From Ignavibacteria bacterium (GTDB lineage Bacteria; Bacteroidota; Ignavibacteria; Ignavibacteriales; Ignavibacteriaceae): a stretch of 48,290 nt of DNA. This document shows positions 26,326 to 33,955 of this stretch, piece after piece. A program made the position numbers and the translations under genes. The DNA is taken from positions 1 through 48,290 of the forward strand of contig JAUXVN010000145.1 of assembly GCA_030684555.1 (NCBI GenBank), given 5' to 3'. Below the pieces are notes generated by a model that saw only the letters and a list, made by a program, of their open reading frames with translations, did not search any database and was not told the origin of the DNA. How positions within the stretch are numbered: position 1 is the first letter of the stretch; the number at the start of each line of letters is the position of its first letter.

Positions 26326-26391
26326 TTGTTTTATAAGCTGTTACCCATGATAATTAACTTTGGCATAATGGTTGTTAATATAATGCCAAAG
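26326..26391 (+). promoter_or_regulatory. putative promoter and inverted-repeat operator of hsp20-dnaK
   Basis: A sigma70-like promoter, TTGTTT (26326-26331), 17 bases, GATAAT (26349-26354), places the transcript start near 26361. Right there a 9-bp inverted repeat (CTTTGGCAT at 26358-26366 and ATGCCAAAG at 26383-26391, 16-base spacer) begins, as expected for a repressor site. It is not the CIRCE sequence. The same GGCAT strand could alternatively pair with TATGCC just before the hsp20 start codon if transcription begins slightly upstream. Confidence 0.4.
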
Positions 26392-26437
26392 ATGAATAAG
26401 TAACGATACAAAAATAAGAATAAAAGGAGAATATGCC

Positions 26438-26887
26438 ATGAGATTTATAAATTTTGAACCGGTTAATTTTGATTCAGTTAAAAACCTAAAATTTTACGGT
26501 GATGGAATCAAAAGTTTATTAGATGAATTTTCGGGATTACAATTCGAAAATACTTCAACCTTTAGTCCTAAATTTGATATTTCTGAAGATAAAAACAAAC
26601 TCTTTTTTGAAGCTGAAGTTCCGGGAATTGCTAAAAACGAAATTAAAATTTCAATGCAAGATAATGTACTGACCATCTCCGGTGAAAAAAAGAGAGCTGA
26701 AGAAGTTAAAGAGAAAAATTATTTTAGAACTGAAAGAACTTATGGATCGTTCAAAAGAAATTTTACTTTACCTTCAGATATTGATGTTGAAAAAACAGAA
26801 GCAAAATTTGAAAACGGAGTTTTAACGATTTCTATTCCGAAATATTCAGTTGAAAGAAACGTTGAAAAAATGATCGAGATTAAATAA
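26438..26887 (+). CDS. small heat shock protein (Hsp20 family)
   Basis: 149-residue ATP-independent chaperone with an alpha-crystallin domain (about residues 45-140). Typical features are the AEVPGIAKNEIKISMQDNVLTISGEKK core, here split across strands, the FRTERTYGSFKRNFTLPSDID segment and the late strand KFENGVLTISIPK. It holds unfolding proteins for DnaK, encoded next. An AAGGAGA site lies just upstream; the ATG at 26438 gives MRFINFEP. A weak hairpin separates it from dnaK. Confidence 0.92.
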   Translation: MRFINFEPVNFDSVKNLKFYGDGIKSLLDEFSGLQFENTSTFSPKFDISEDKNKLFFEAEVPGIAKNEIKISMQDNVLTISGEKKRAEEVKEKNYFRTERTYGSFKRNFTLPSDIDVEKTEAKFENGVLTISIPKYSVERNVEKMIEIK

Positions 26888-26900
26888 CATTATTTATAAT

Positions 26901-26917
26901 AGCGGTATACTGCCGCT
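26901..26917 (+). other. small hairpin between hsp20 and dnaK
   Basis: A 7-bp stem (26901-26907 with 26911-26917, one G-T pair) followed by TTCTTT. Weak as a terminator; it may lower or process read-through between hsp20 and dnaK. Confidence 0.4.
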
Positions 26918-26939
26918 TTCTTTATAGGAGAATAATAAA

Positions 26940-28877
26940 ATGGGAAAGATAATTGGAATTGATTTAGGAACTACAAACTCTTGCGTCTCAGTGATGGAAG
27001 GAAATGATCCTGTTGTTATTCCGAATTCAGAAGGTGGCAGAACAACACCATCTGTTGTAGCATTCACTAAATCAGGTGAGCGGTTAGTTGGGCAGCCTGC
27101 AAAACGTCAAGCTGTTACAAATCCTAAACATACTATTGCGTCTGTCAAAAGATTTATGGGAAGAAATCTTAATGAAGTTATGGACGAAATTAAAAAAGTG
27201 CCATACGAAATTGTAGCGGGAGATAATGGTTCAGCAAGAATTAATATTAATGACAGAACTTATTCGCCTCCAGAAATAAGTGCGATGACTTTGCAAAAAA
27301 TGAAAAAAACAGCCGAGGAATATCTTGGACAAGAAGTTTCTGAAGCAGTAATTACAGTTCCTGCATATTTTAATGATGCACAACGTCAAGCTACAAAAGA
27401 TGCCGGTGAAATTGCAGGACTTAAAGTAAGAAGAATTATTAATGAGCCGACAGCAGCAGCTCTTGCTTACGGGCTTGATAAGAAGCATAAGGAACAATTA
27501 GTCGCAGTTTATGATCTTGGTGGTGGTACATTTGATATTTCAATTCTTCAAATTGGTGAAGGTGTATTTGAAGTTAAATCGACCAACGGTGATACTCATC
27601 TTGGTGGTGATGACTTTGATCAGAACATAATTGATTTCCTTGCTGATGAATTTTTAAAACAAGAAAGTGTTGATTTACGCAAAGATCCAATGGCTCTTCA
27701 AAGATTAAAGGAAGCTGCAGAAAAAGCTAAAATCGAATTATCATCATCTAATTCTACAGATGTAAATTTACCCTTCATCACTGCAAATCAAGACGGACCA
27801 AAACACTTGAACATTGCAATTACACGTGCAAAGTTTGAACAACTTGTTGACAATCTTATAGAAAAAACCAGAATCCCATGTGAACGTGCAATTAAAGACG
27901 CTGGTGTTTCTGCTTCTCAAATTGATGAAGTTATTCTCGTTGGTGGATCAACTAGAATACCGAAAGTACAAGAACTAGTCAAAACTATTTTTGGAAAAGA
28001 ACCACATAAAGGTGTTAATCCGGATGAAGTTGTTGCAATTGGTGCAGCTATTCAAGGTGCAGTATTATCAGGCGAAGTCAAAGATGTTTTGCTCTTGGAT
28101 GTAACCCCACTCTCACTTGGTATTGAAACTCTTGGTGGTGTTATGACTGTATTGATTACTTCGAACACAACTATTCCAACAAAGAAAAGTGAAATATTCT
28201 CAACTGCTGCTGATAATCAACCATCAGTTGAAATTCATGTTTTGCAAGGCGAAAGACCAATGGCTACTGATAACAGAACACTTGGAAGATTTCATCTTGA
28301 TGGATTTCCTCCTGCTCCACGCGGAGTACCTCAAATTGAAGTATCTTTTGATATTGACGCTAATGGAATAATGCATGTAATGGCAAAAGATAAAGCTACT
28401 AATAAAGAGCAAAGTATCAGAATAACTTCTTCAAGCGGACTTTCACAAGATGAAGTAGAAAAAATGAAACGTGATGCTCAAGAACATGCGGCTGAAGATA
28501 AAAAGAAGAAAGAATTGATAGATATCAGAAATCAAGCTGACAGTCTGGTATTCCAAACTAAAAAACAACTTGATGAACTGGGTGATAAAGTTACACCTGA
28601 CGTAAAAAACAGATTAGAATCTGAAATGAAAAAGATTGAAGATGCACTTACAACCAATAATGTTGATACTATTAAAGCAGCAGTTGATTCGATGAATAAA
28701 GTATGGAATGAAGTTGCTTCATCTTTGTATGCTCAAACCGGTCAACAAGGACCTGATGCTCATCAAAGTGAGACTCATGATCCGGCAAGCGGACAACAGC
28801 AATCTGCATCCGGTGCCGGTAAAGAAAAAGAAGTTCAAGATGCATCTTACGAAGTAGTTGATGATGATAAAAAATAA
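26940..28877 (+). CDS. dnaK: molecular chaperone DnaK (Hsp70)
   Basis: 645-residue Hsp70. The nucleotide-binding domain starts [13 protein letters not shown] and contains [25 protein letters not shown] and [12 protein letters not shown]. The linker is [19 protein letters not shown] substrate-binding domain follows, then a helical lid and a Gln/Gly/Ser-rich tail ending EVVDDDKK. It refolds proteins with DnaJ and GrpE, which are not in the window; pairing of dnaK with hsp20 genes on both sides instead is notable. AGGAGA precedes the ATG and a strong terminator follows. Confidence 0.98.
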   Translation: MGKIIGIDLGTTNSCVSVMEGNDPVVIPNSEGGRTTPSVVAFTKSGERLVGQPAKRQAVTNPKHTIASVKRFMGRNLNEVMDEIKKVPYEIVAGDNGSARININDRTYSPPEISAMTLQKMKKTAEEYLGQEVSEAVITVPAYFNDAQRQATKDAGEIAGLKVRRIINEPTAAALAYGLDKKHKEQLVAVYDLGGGTFDISILQIGEGVFEVKSTNGDTHLGGDDFDQNIIDFLADEFLKQESVDLRKDPMALQRLKEAAEKAKIELSSSNSTDVNLPFITANQDGPKHLNIAITRAKFEQLVDNLIEKTRIPCERAIKDAGVSASQIDEVILVGGSTRIPKVQELVKTIFGKEPHKGVNPDEVVAIGAAIQGAVLSGEVKDVLLLDVTPLSLGIETLGGVMTVLITSNTTIPTKKSEIFSTAADNQPSVEIHVLQGERPMATDNRTLGRFHLDGFPPAPRGVPQIEVSFDIDANGIMHVMAKDKATNKEQSIRITSSSGLSQDEVEKMKRDAQEHAAEDKKKKELIDIRNQADSLVFQTKKQLDELGDKVTPDVKNRLESEMKKIEDALTTNNVDTIKAAVDSMNKVWNEVASSLYAQTGQQGPDAHQSETHDPASGQQQSASGAGKEKEVQDASYEVVDDDKK

Positions 28878-28898
28878 ATAATTTCTTAAGAATAGTGA

Positions 28899-28945
28899 CG
28901 GGCATCTTTATCGAATAATTTGCAGAGCAGATGCCCGGATTTTTT
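28899..28945 (+). terminator. Rho-independent terminator after dnaK
   Basis: A 9-bp GC-rich stem (28899-28907 with 28929-28937) with a 21-base loop is followed by a T run. Confidence 0.8.
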
Positions 28946-28989
28946 CTAAGAAGATTTGCCTAATATTAATAACATAAGGAGATTTAGTC

Positions 28990-29388
28990 ATGGTAGATAA
29001 CAAAGAAATGATCAAAGTTGAAAATGCAAATACACAATCATGGGAAGAAAGACTAGAAAAAGAGGTGGTCTATTCTCCGGCAGTTAATGTTTTTGAAAAT
29101 TCAGAAGAATATGTTTTAATTGCGGATATGCCGGGAGTTGAAAAAGAAAACATAAAAATTAAGCTGCACAAGCGCGAATTAACAATTGTTGGTTTAATCA
29201 ATTTTGATGAAGCTGTTAATAGAAAATATGTCCTTCGTGAAATTTCTATCGGAAATTATTATAGAAAATTTAACCTTTCCGATTGGATTGATGAGGATAA
29301 TATTAATGCCTCGTATCAGAATGGGCAACTTAGATTAATACTCCCAAAACATGAAAGAGTAAAACCGAGAGACATTCAAATATTATAG
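28990..29388 (+). CDS. second small heat shock protein (Hsp20 family)
   Basis: 132-residue alpha-crystallin-domain protein, clearly divergent from the hsp20 upstream of dnaK. It has VLIADMPGVEKENIKIKLHK and NASYQNGQLRLILPKHE, which are the family's central and C-terminal strands. The N-terminal arm is short. AAGGAG lies seven bases before the ATG. Terminators on both sides make it a separate unit; two unlike sHSPs often form mixed or stress-specific assemblies. Confidence 0.88.
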   Translation: MVDNKEMIKVENANTQSWEERLEKEVVYSPAVNVFENSEEYVLIADMPGVEKENIKIKLHKRELTIVGLINFDEAVNRKYVLREISIGNYYRKFNLSDWIDEDNINASYQNGQLRLILPKHERVKPRDIQIL

Positions 29389-29396
29389 CCAAACTC

Positions 29397-29420
29397 AACC
29401 CGTCCTAGGAAGGGTTTTTT
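29397..29420 (+). terminator. Rho-independent terminator after second hsp20
   Basis: Stem AACCC (29397-29401) with GGGTT (29412-29416) and a 10-base loop, then a T run, nine bases after the stop codon. Confidence 0.65.
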
Positions 29421-29476
29421 ATGTATAATACTCTCAAATTTCTTTTGAAATGAATAAGAAAAAAACACTCAGATTC

Positions 29477-29506
29477 TTGCTTCTAAGAACAGATTCTGCT
29501 TATATT
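29477..29506 (+). promoter_or_regulatory. putative promoter of the tRNA-Leu/tRNA-Val unit
   Basis: TTGCTT at 29477-29482, an 18-base spacer and TATATT at 29501-29506 would start RNA near 29513, 17 bases before tRNA-Leu. The overlapping TATATTTG also fits the Bacteroidota -7 element TAnnTTTG. An inverted repeat (29463-29471 with 29521-29529) flanks the promoter. Confidence 0.45.
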
Positions 29507-29529
29507 TGTATCTCATTTTTTGAGTGTTT

Positions 29530-29615
29530 GCCGGGATGGCGGAATTGGTAGACGCACAGGACTTAAAATCCTGTGGGAAGTTTTTCCCGTGCCGGTTCGA
29601 CTCCGGCTCTCGGTA
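29530..29615 (+). tRNA. tRNA-Leu (anticodon TAA)
   Basis: 86-base tRNA. Acceptor stem 29530-29536 pairs with 29608-29614 (two G-T pairs), with A29615 as discriminator. The anticodon stem CAGGA/TCCTG encloses ACTTAAAA with anticodon TAA. A long variable arm (GTGGGAAGTTTTTCCCGT) marks a class II tRNA. The T arm is GCCGG-TTCGACT-CCGGC. CCA is not encoded. Confidence 0.95.
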
Positions 29616-29617
29616 CG

Positions 29618-29672
29618 AAAATGTAGAATGTAAAATTAAAGTTTTATCACTTTGTTTTGTGTTCTACATTTT
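29618..29672 (+). other. inverted repeat in the tRNA spacer
   Basis: An 11-bp perfect inverted repeat (29618-29628 with 29662-29672) with a 33-base loop fills the gap between the two tRNAs. It would fold as a spacer hairpin in the precursor, possibly a processing signal. Confidence 0.5.
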
Positions 29673-29681
29673 GCTTTAAGA

Positions 29682-29755
29682 GGGTTCTTAGCTCAGTTGG
29701 TTAGAGCGTCTGCTTGACGTGCAGAAGGTCATAGGTTCGAATCCTATAGAGCCCA
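29682..29755 (+). tRNA. tRNA-Val (anticodon GAC)
   Basis: 74-base tRNA. Acceptor GGGTTCT (29682-29688) pairs with AGAGCCC (29748-29754), discriminator A29755. The D arm contains AGCTCAGTTGGTTAGAGC. The anticodon stem CTGC/GCAG encloses TTGACGT with anticodon GAC. The T arm is ATAGG-TTCGAAT-CCTAT. CCA is not encoded. Confidence 0.95.
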
Positions 29756-29763
29756 CAATTATT

Positions 29764-29786
29764 CGGAGGCAACTCCGTTTTTTTTT
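29764..29786 (+). terminator. Rho-independent terminator between tRNA-Val and thrS
   Basis: Stem CGGAG/CTCCG with a stable GCAA tetraloop, then nine T. It follows tRNA-Val by eight bases and ends only 16 bases before the thrS start, so read-through across it may feed thrS. Confidence 0.8.
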
Positions 29787-29802
29787 ATTAAGTAGTGAAT
29801 TT

Positions 29803-31728
29803 ATGGAAGATAAAATTTTAATATCGTTTCCGGACGGAAATTCAAAAAAATTTCCAAAAGGAGTAACTGCATTTGAGATTGTTAAAAGCATTTCAAATAG
29901 ATTAGCTGAAGAAACTTTGGTTGCTGAAATTAATGGAAAAGTGAAAGATCTTAATTCAAAAATAACAACCGATTCTTCAGTGAAGTTTTATACTTTCGAT
30001 GATCCTAAAGGAAAAGAAGTATATTGGCATTCATCTTCACACTTGATGGCTCATGCGGTTCAATCAATTTTTCCTGAAGCGAAATTTGGTGTCGGACCTG
30101 CAATTGATGCAGGATTTTATTATGACATAGATATTAATACAAAACTTACGGAAACTGATCTCGACAATATCGAAAAGAAGATGTTAGAAATTTCTCACGA
30201 GAATAATTCTTTTCAACGTGTAGAATTGTTGAAAGAAGAAGCAATTCAATTCTTCAAAGAAAAAGGGGATCAATATAAATTAGAAATTCTTTCAGATATT
30301 ATCCGTGATGAAGACCAGGTAAGTCTTTATCATGAAGGTTCATTTACGGATCTTTGTACCGGCCCACATTTACCGGGTGCCGGAAAAATTAAACATGTTA
30401 AACTCTTAACTGTTTCCGGCTCATATTGGCGTGGTGATGAAAAGAATAAACAACTCCAAAGAATTTATGGAATTACCTTCCCTAAGAAAAAACAATTAGA
30501 TGATTATCTGACTTTCCTTGAAGAAGCTAAAAAAAGAGATCATAGGAAATTAGGAAAACAATTAGATTTATTTAGTATTCATGAAGAAGCCGGTGCCGGT
30601 TTAATTTATTGGCATCCTAAAGGTTCACGTATCAGAAATACAATCGAAACTTTTTGGCGTAAAGAACATTTAGATAATGGTTATGATCTTTTATATTCTC
30701 CTCATATGGGGAAAAGCTGGTTATGGGAAAAAAGTGGACATCTCGGTTTTTACAAAGAGAGTATGTACTCTCCAATGAAAATTGATGATCAAGACTATTA
30801 TGTCAAACCTATGAATTGTCCTTTTCACATTATGATTTATAAATCTCAACTTAGATCATATAGAGACTTACCTTTACGTTGGGCAGAATTAGGGACAGTA
30901 TATCGTTACGAGAAAAGTGGAGTATTACATGGATTACTTCGCGTAAGAGGATTTACTCAAGATGATGCACATATCTTCTGTACCCACGACCAAATGGAAT
31001 CGGAAATTATTGAAGTTGTTCGATTTTCAAGATACATGCTAAAATCATTTGGCTTCGAAGAATTAGCATTTTATGTGGCAACAAAACCTGAAGGCTCGGT
31101 TGGTGATGATGAAACCTGGGAAACAGCAACCTCTTCTCTGAAACACGCTCTTGAAAAAGAGAATTTAAAATATGAGATGGATGAAGGTGGGGGAGCTTTT
31201 TACGGACCTAAAATTGATATTAAAATCAAAGATGCATTAAATCGTGAATGGCAGTTGAGTACAGTACAATTTGATTTTAATTTACCGCAGCGTTTTGAAA
31301 TGAAATATATCGGTGAAGATGGTAAAGAGCATCAGCCTTTTATGGTTCATCGTGCTTTACTTGGTTCAATTGAACGATTTATGGGAATTTTAATTGAACA
31401 CTATGGCGGCTCATTCCCTCCATGGCTGGCTCCCGTACAAGTTGCTGTTATTCCGGTATCACAAAATTATTTTGAATACGGGAAATTGGTAGTTGAGGAA
31501 CTGAAAAAGCATGATTTAAAAATTGAATTTGATCAAAGAAATGAAAAAATCGGTTATAAAATTCGTGATTGGGAAACTCAAAAAGTTCCCTATATGATAA
31601 TTGTCGGTGAAAAAGAGAAAGAATCAAATTTGATTTCTGTTCGTCAACATAAAAAAGGTGACCTCGGTTCTTTTGGATTAACCGAGTTTATTGATAAATT
31701 ACAGTTTGAAATAAATCAAAAAAATTAG
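29803..31728 (+). CDS. thrS: threonine--tRNA ligase
   Basis: 641-residue class II synthetase. Order: TGS domain (FPDGNSKKFPKGVTAFEIV), the editing domain with HSSSHLMAHAVQ and CTGPHLPGAG, the catalytic core with the zinc ligands in MNCPFHI and HIFCTHDQ, motif 2 (RYEKSGVLHGLLRVRGFTQ), motif 3 (HRALLGSIERFMGILIEHYGG, given in part) and the anticodon-binding domain. The open frame runs back through the tRNA-Val gene, so upstream codons are not real; the ATG at 29803 gives the normal N terminus. No Shine-Dalgarno is evident. It leads thrS-infC-rpmI-rplT-pheS-pheT, the same order as in enterobacteria. Confidence 0.97.
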   Translation: MEDKILISFPDGNSKKFPKGVTAFEIVKSISNRLAEETLVAEINGKVKDLNSKITTDSSVKFYTFDDPKGKEVYWHSSSHLMAHAVQSIFPEAKFGVGPAIDAGFYYDIDINTKLTETDLDNIEKKMLEISHENNSFQRVELLKEEAIQFFKEKGDQYKLEILSDIIRDEDQVSLYHEGSFTDLCTGPHLPGAGKIKHVKLLTVSGSYWRGDEKNKQLQRIYGITFPKKKQLDDYLTFLEEAKKRDHRKLGKQLDLFSIHEEAGAGLIYWHPKGSRIRNTIETFWRKEHLDNGYDLLYSPHMGKSWLWEKSGHLGFYKESMYSPMKIDDQDYYVKPMNCPFHIMIYKSQLRSYRDLPLRWAELGTVYRYEKSGVLHGLLRVRGFTQDDAHIFCTHDQMESEIIEVVRFSRYMLKSFGFEELAFYVATKPEGSVGDDETWETATSSLKHALEKENLKYEMDEGGGAFYGPKIDIKIKDALNREWQLSTVQFDFNLPQRFEMKYIGEDGKEHQPFMVHRALLGSIERFMGILIEHYGGSFPPWLAPVQVAVIPVSQNYFEYGKLVVEELKKHDLKIEFDQRNEKIGYKIRDWETQKVPYMIIVGEKEKESNLISVRQHKKGDLGSFGLTEFIDKLQFEINQKN

Positions 31729-31750
31729 CGAATAATTTAAGAGGTTAAAA

Positions 31751-32290
31751 ATTAGTCAAGCAGAAGAAATTCGTATAAATGAAGAAATCCGTGTTCCTAA
31801 AGTACGAGTATTATCAGAAGACGGAACCCAGATCGGAATTTTTACAATAAAAGATGCCCTCAGAATGGCAGCAGAGAAAACTTTAGATTTAGTTGAAATT
31901 GCTCCTAAAGCTGAACCACCGGTTTGTAAAATTATTGATTTCGGAAAATTTAAGTACGAACAGCAAAAACGTGATAAAACCCAAAAGAAAAATCAAAATG
32001 TTTCCGTCTTAAAGGAAATAAGATTTCACCCTAACACTGATGTCCATGATTTTGAGTTTAAAACAAAACATGCAATAAATTTCCTTGAAGAAGGGAATAA
32101 GGTAAAAGCAGTTGTTATGTTCAAGGGAAGAGAGTTAGCCTATACAAATAAGGGAGAAGAAATTCTCACTCGCTTTTCAGAACGTCTTGAAGATTATGCA
32201 AAAGTTGAAAGTCCTATCAAAATGGAAGGACGAAATATGAGTTTGATTATGGTACCACAAAAAAGTAAGAAAAAAACAACTAATCAATAA
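31751..32290 (+). CDS. infC: translation initiation factor IF-3 (ATT start)
   Basis: 179-residue IF-3, which binds the 30S subunit and rejects wrong start codons. The N domain reads INEEIRVPKVRVLSEDGTQIG; the C domain contains KEIRFHPNTDVHDFEFK and the end GRNMSLIMVPQK. The reading frame has a TAA at 31733 and no ATG, GTG or TTG before residue 39 (ATG 31865), which would delete the whole conserved N domain. GAGG at 31741-31744 lies six bases before ATT 31751, so initiation at ATT is almost certain. AUU is the well-known infC start through which IF-3 represses its own synthesis in E. coli. Confidence 0.93.
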   Translation: MSQAEEIRINEEIRVPKVRVLSEDGTQIGIFTIKDALRMAAEKTLDLVEIAPKAEPPVCKIIDFGKFKYEQQKRDKTQKKNQNVSVLKEIRFHPNTDVHDFEFKTKHAINFLEEGNKVKAVVMFKGRELAYTNKGEEILTRFSERLEDYAKVESPIKMEGRNMSLIMVPQKSKKKTTNQ

Positions 32291-32310
32291 CAAAAGGATA
32301 GATTAAAACT

Positions 32311-32502
32311 ATGCCAAAAATGAAGAGCAACCGCGGAGCCAGAAAGTCTTTACGTGAGACTGCTTCCGGTCAATTCAAAAGAAAAAAGGCTTATAAAAGC
32401 CATATTTTAACATCGAAAAGCAGAAAAAGAAAGAGAAACTTGCGCAGCGCAACATTAGTTTCCTCTGCCGATGCCAAACGCGTTTTAATAATGATGCAAT
32501 AG
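32311..32502 (+). CDS. rpmI: 50S ribosomal protein L35
   Basis: 63-residue, strongly basic ribosomal protein beginning [13 protein letters not shown]. It contains the usual [20 protein letters not shown] stretch. It lies 20 bases after infC and 12 before rplT, the conserved order. Confidence 0.96.
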   Translation: MPKMKSNRGARKSLRETASGQFKRKKAYKSHILTSKSRKRKRNLRSATLVSSADAKRVLIMMQ

Positions 32503-32514
32503 GAGGAATGAACT

Positions 32515-32862
32515 ATGCCAAGATCTAAAAATAAAGTTGCATCTAAAGCACGTCGTAAAAAAATTCTTTCAATGGCTAAAGGCTATTGGGGAACAAGAAA
32601 AAATGTTTTCACAGTAGCTAAAAATCATGTCGAAAAAGGTTTGCTTCATGCTTACCGTGACAGAAAACTTAAAAAAAGAAATTATCGCAGTCTCTGGATT
32701 ATTAGAATTAATGCTGCTGCAAGGCAACATGGAACTACTTATTCTCAATTAATGCATTCCTTAAGTTCTAAAGGAATTGGTATTAACAGAAAAGTACTTG
32801 CAAGTCTCGCAGTTGATAATCCAACTGTCTTTGCTGAACTTGTTTCTTTTGCAACTAAATAA
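32515..32862 (+). CDS. rplT: 50S ribosomal protein L20
   Basis: 115-residue basic ribosomal protein beginning [18 protein letters not shown]. Typical segments are [31 protein letters not shown] and [16 protein letters not shown] lies just upstream. L20 is an early-assembly protein and in other bacteria represses translation of rpmI-rplT; I did not identify an operator. A terminator follows. Confidence 0.97.
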   Translation: MPRSKNKVASKARRKKILSMAKGYWGTRKNVFTVAKNHVEKGLLHAYRDRKLKKRNYRSLWIIRINAAARQHGTTYSQLMHSLSSKGIGINRKVLASLAVDNPTVFAELVSFATK

Positions 32863-32872
32863 ATTATTCTTG

Positions 32873-32912
32873 CCCTCTTTTATCTTAATGACTTTGATGA
32901 AAGAGGGTTTTT
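32873..32912 (+). terminator. Rho-independent terminator after rplT
   Basis: A 12-bp stem (32873-32884 with 32896-32907, one G-T pair) and an 11-base loop precede a T run. It divides thrS-infC-rpmI-rplT from pheS-pheT, which may be expressed by read-through. Confidence 0.8.
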
Positions 32913-32932
32913 CTATTTAAACCGGATTTTGT

Positions 32933-33943
32933 ATGATTGAGAAAATAGAGAAAATTAAAATTGATTTTGAAAATGACGTTAATGCTGTAGTTTCTGTAAA
33001 AGAATTAGAAGATGTACGCATCAAATATCTGAGTAGAAATGGATCTATTGCATCTTTATTTGAGGAATTGAAATCAGTTCCAAAAGAAGAAAAACCTGCA
33101 CTTGGAAAAGAATTGAATTCATTACGTAATTTTGCACAGACGAATTTCGATATTCGAAAAGAGGGTATTGAAAAAAATAATTCATCCTCAAAAAGTAAGT
33201 TGGATTTATCCTTACCCGGAAGAGAATATCTTCTTGGAAACAAGCACATTCTGACTCAAACATTAAACGACATTAAGAGTATTTTCAAATCACTCGGTTT
33301 TTCTGTTAAAGAAGGTCCTGAGTTAGAATCCGATTATTACAATTTTGAGGCACTTAATTTTCCGGCAAATCATCCGGCAAGAGATATGCAAGATACATTT
33401 TTTGTATCGAAAGATTTTCTTCTTCGCACACACACAACACCGGTTCAAATTAGAATTATGGAAAAACAAAAACCACCAATACGTGCAATAATGCCCGGTA
33501 AGGTTTTTCGAAATGAAGCAGTTAGTGCAAGAAGTTATTGTTTGTTTCATCAAGTGGATGGAATTTACATTGATGAAAATGTCTCCTTTGCTGAATTAAA
33601 TGGAACGCTTGTAGCATTCGCAAAGCAGTTTTACAATGAAGATTTGAAATACCGTTTTAGAGCAAGTTACTTTCCTTTTACTGAACCAAGTGCGGAGATG
33701 GATATTACTTGTTTTCTATGCAAAGGAAAAGGCTGCCGTGTGTGTAAACATTCCGGATGGTTAGAAATTCTTGGATGCGGAATGATTGATCCAAATGTAT
33801 TTAAGTCGGTTAATTATGACAGTGAAAAAATTACCGGTTACGCTTTCGGAATGGGAATAGAGCGTATCGCTTTATTAAAATATGGTATAAATGATATTCG
33901 GTTATATTTTGAAAATGATTTTAGATTCCTTAAACAGTTTTGA
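32933..33943 (+). CDS. pheS: phenylalanine--tRNA ligase subunit alpha
   Basis: 336-residue catalytic subunit of PheRS. An N-terminal coiled coil precedes the class II core: motif 1 region GPELESDYYNFEALNFPANH, the ARDMQDTFF motif, motif 2 (FRNEAVSARSYCLFHQVDG), the FTEPSAEMD motif and motif 3 (GFGMGIERIALLKYG, here AFGMGIER). Four extra Cys occur in CFLCKGKGCRVC, a metal-site-like pattern found in many PheS. The ATG lies 20 bases after the rplT terminator and pheT follows 12 bases after the stop. Confidence 0.96.
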   Translation: MIEKIEKIKIDFENDVNAVVSVKELEDVRIKYLSRNGSIASLFEELKSVPKEEKPALGKELNSLRNFAQTNFDIRKEGIEKNNSSSKSKLDLSLPGREYLLGNKHILTQTLNDIKSIFKSLGFSVKEGPELESDYYNFEALNFPANHPARDMQDTFFVSKDFLLRTHTTPVQIRIMEKQKPPIRAIMPGKVFRNEAVSARSYCLFHQVDGIYIDENVSFAELNGTLVAFAKQFYNEDLKYRFRASYFPFTEPSAEMDITCFLCKGKGCRVCKHSGWLEILGCGMIDPNVFKSVNYDSEKITGYAFGMGIERIALLKYGINDIRLYFENDFRFLKQF

Positions 33944-33955
33944 TTCGGAGTTGTA

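Noticed and set aside
29719-29802. N-terminal extension of thrS through the tRNA-Val gene
   Set aside because: The frame happens to be open across the tRNA and its terminator; the homologous protein begins at 29803.
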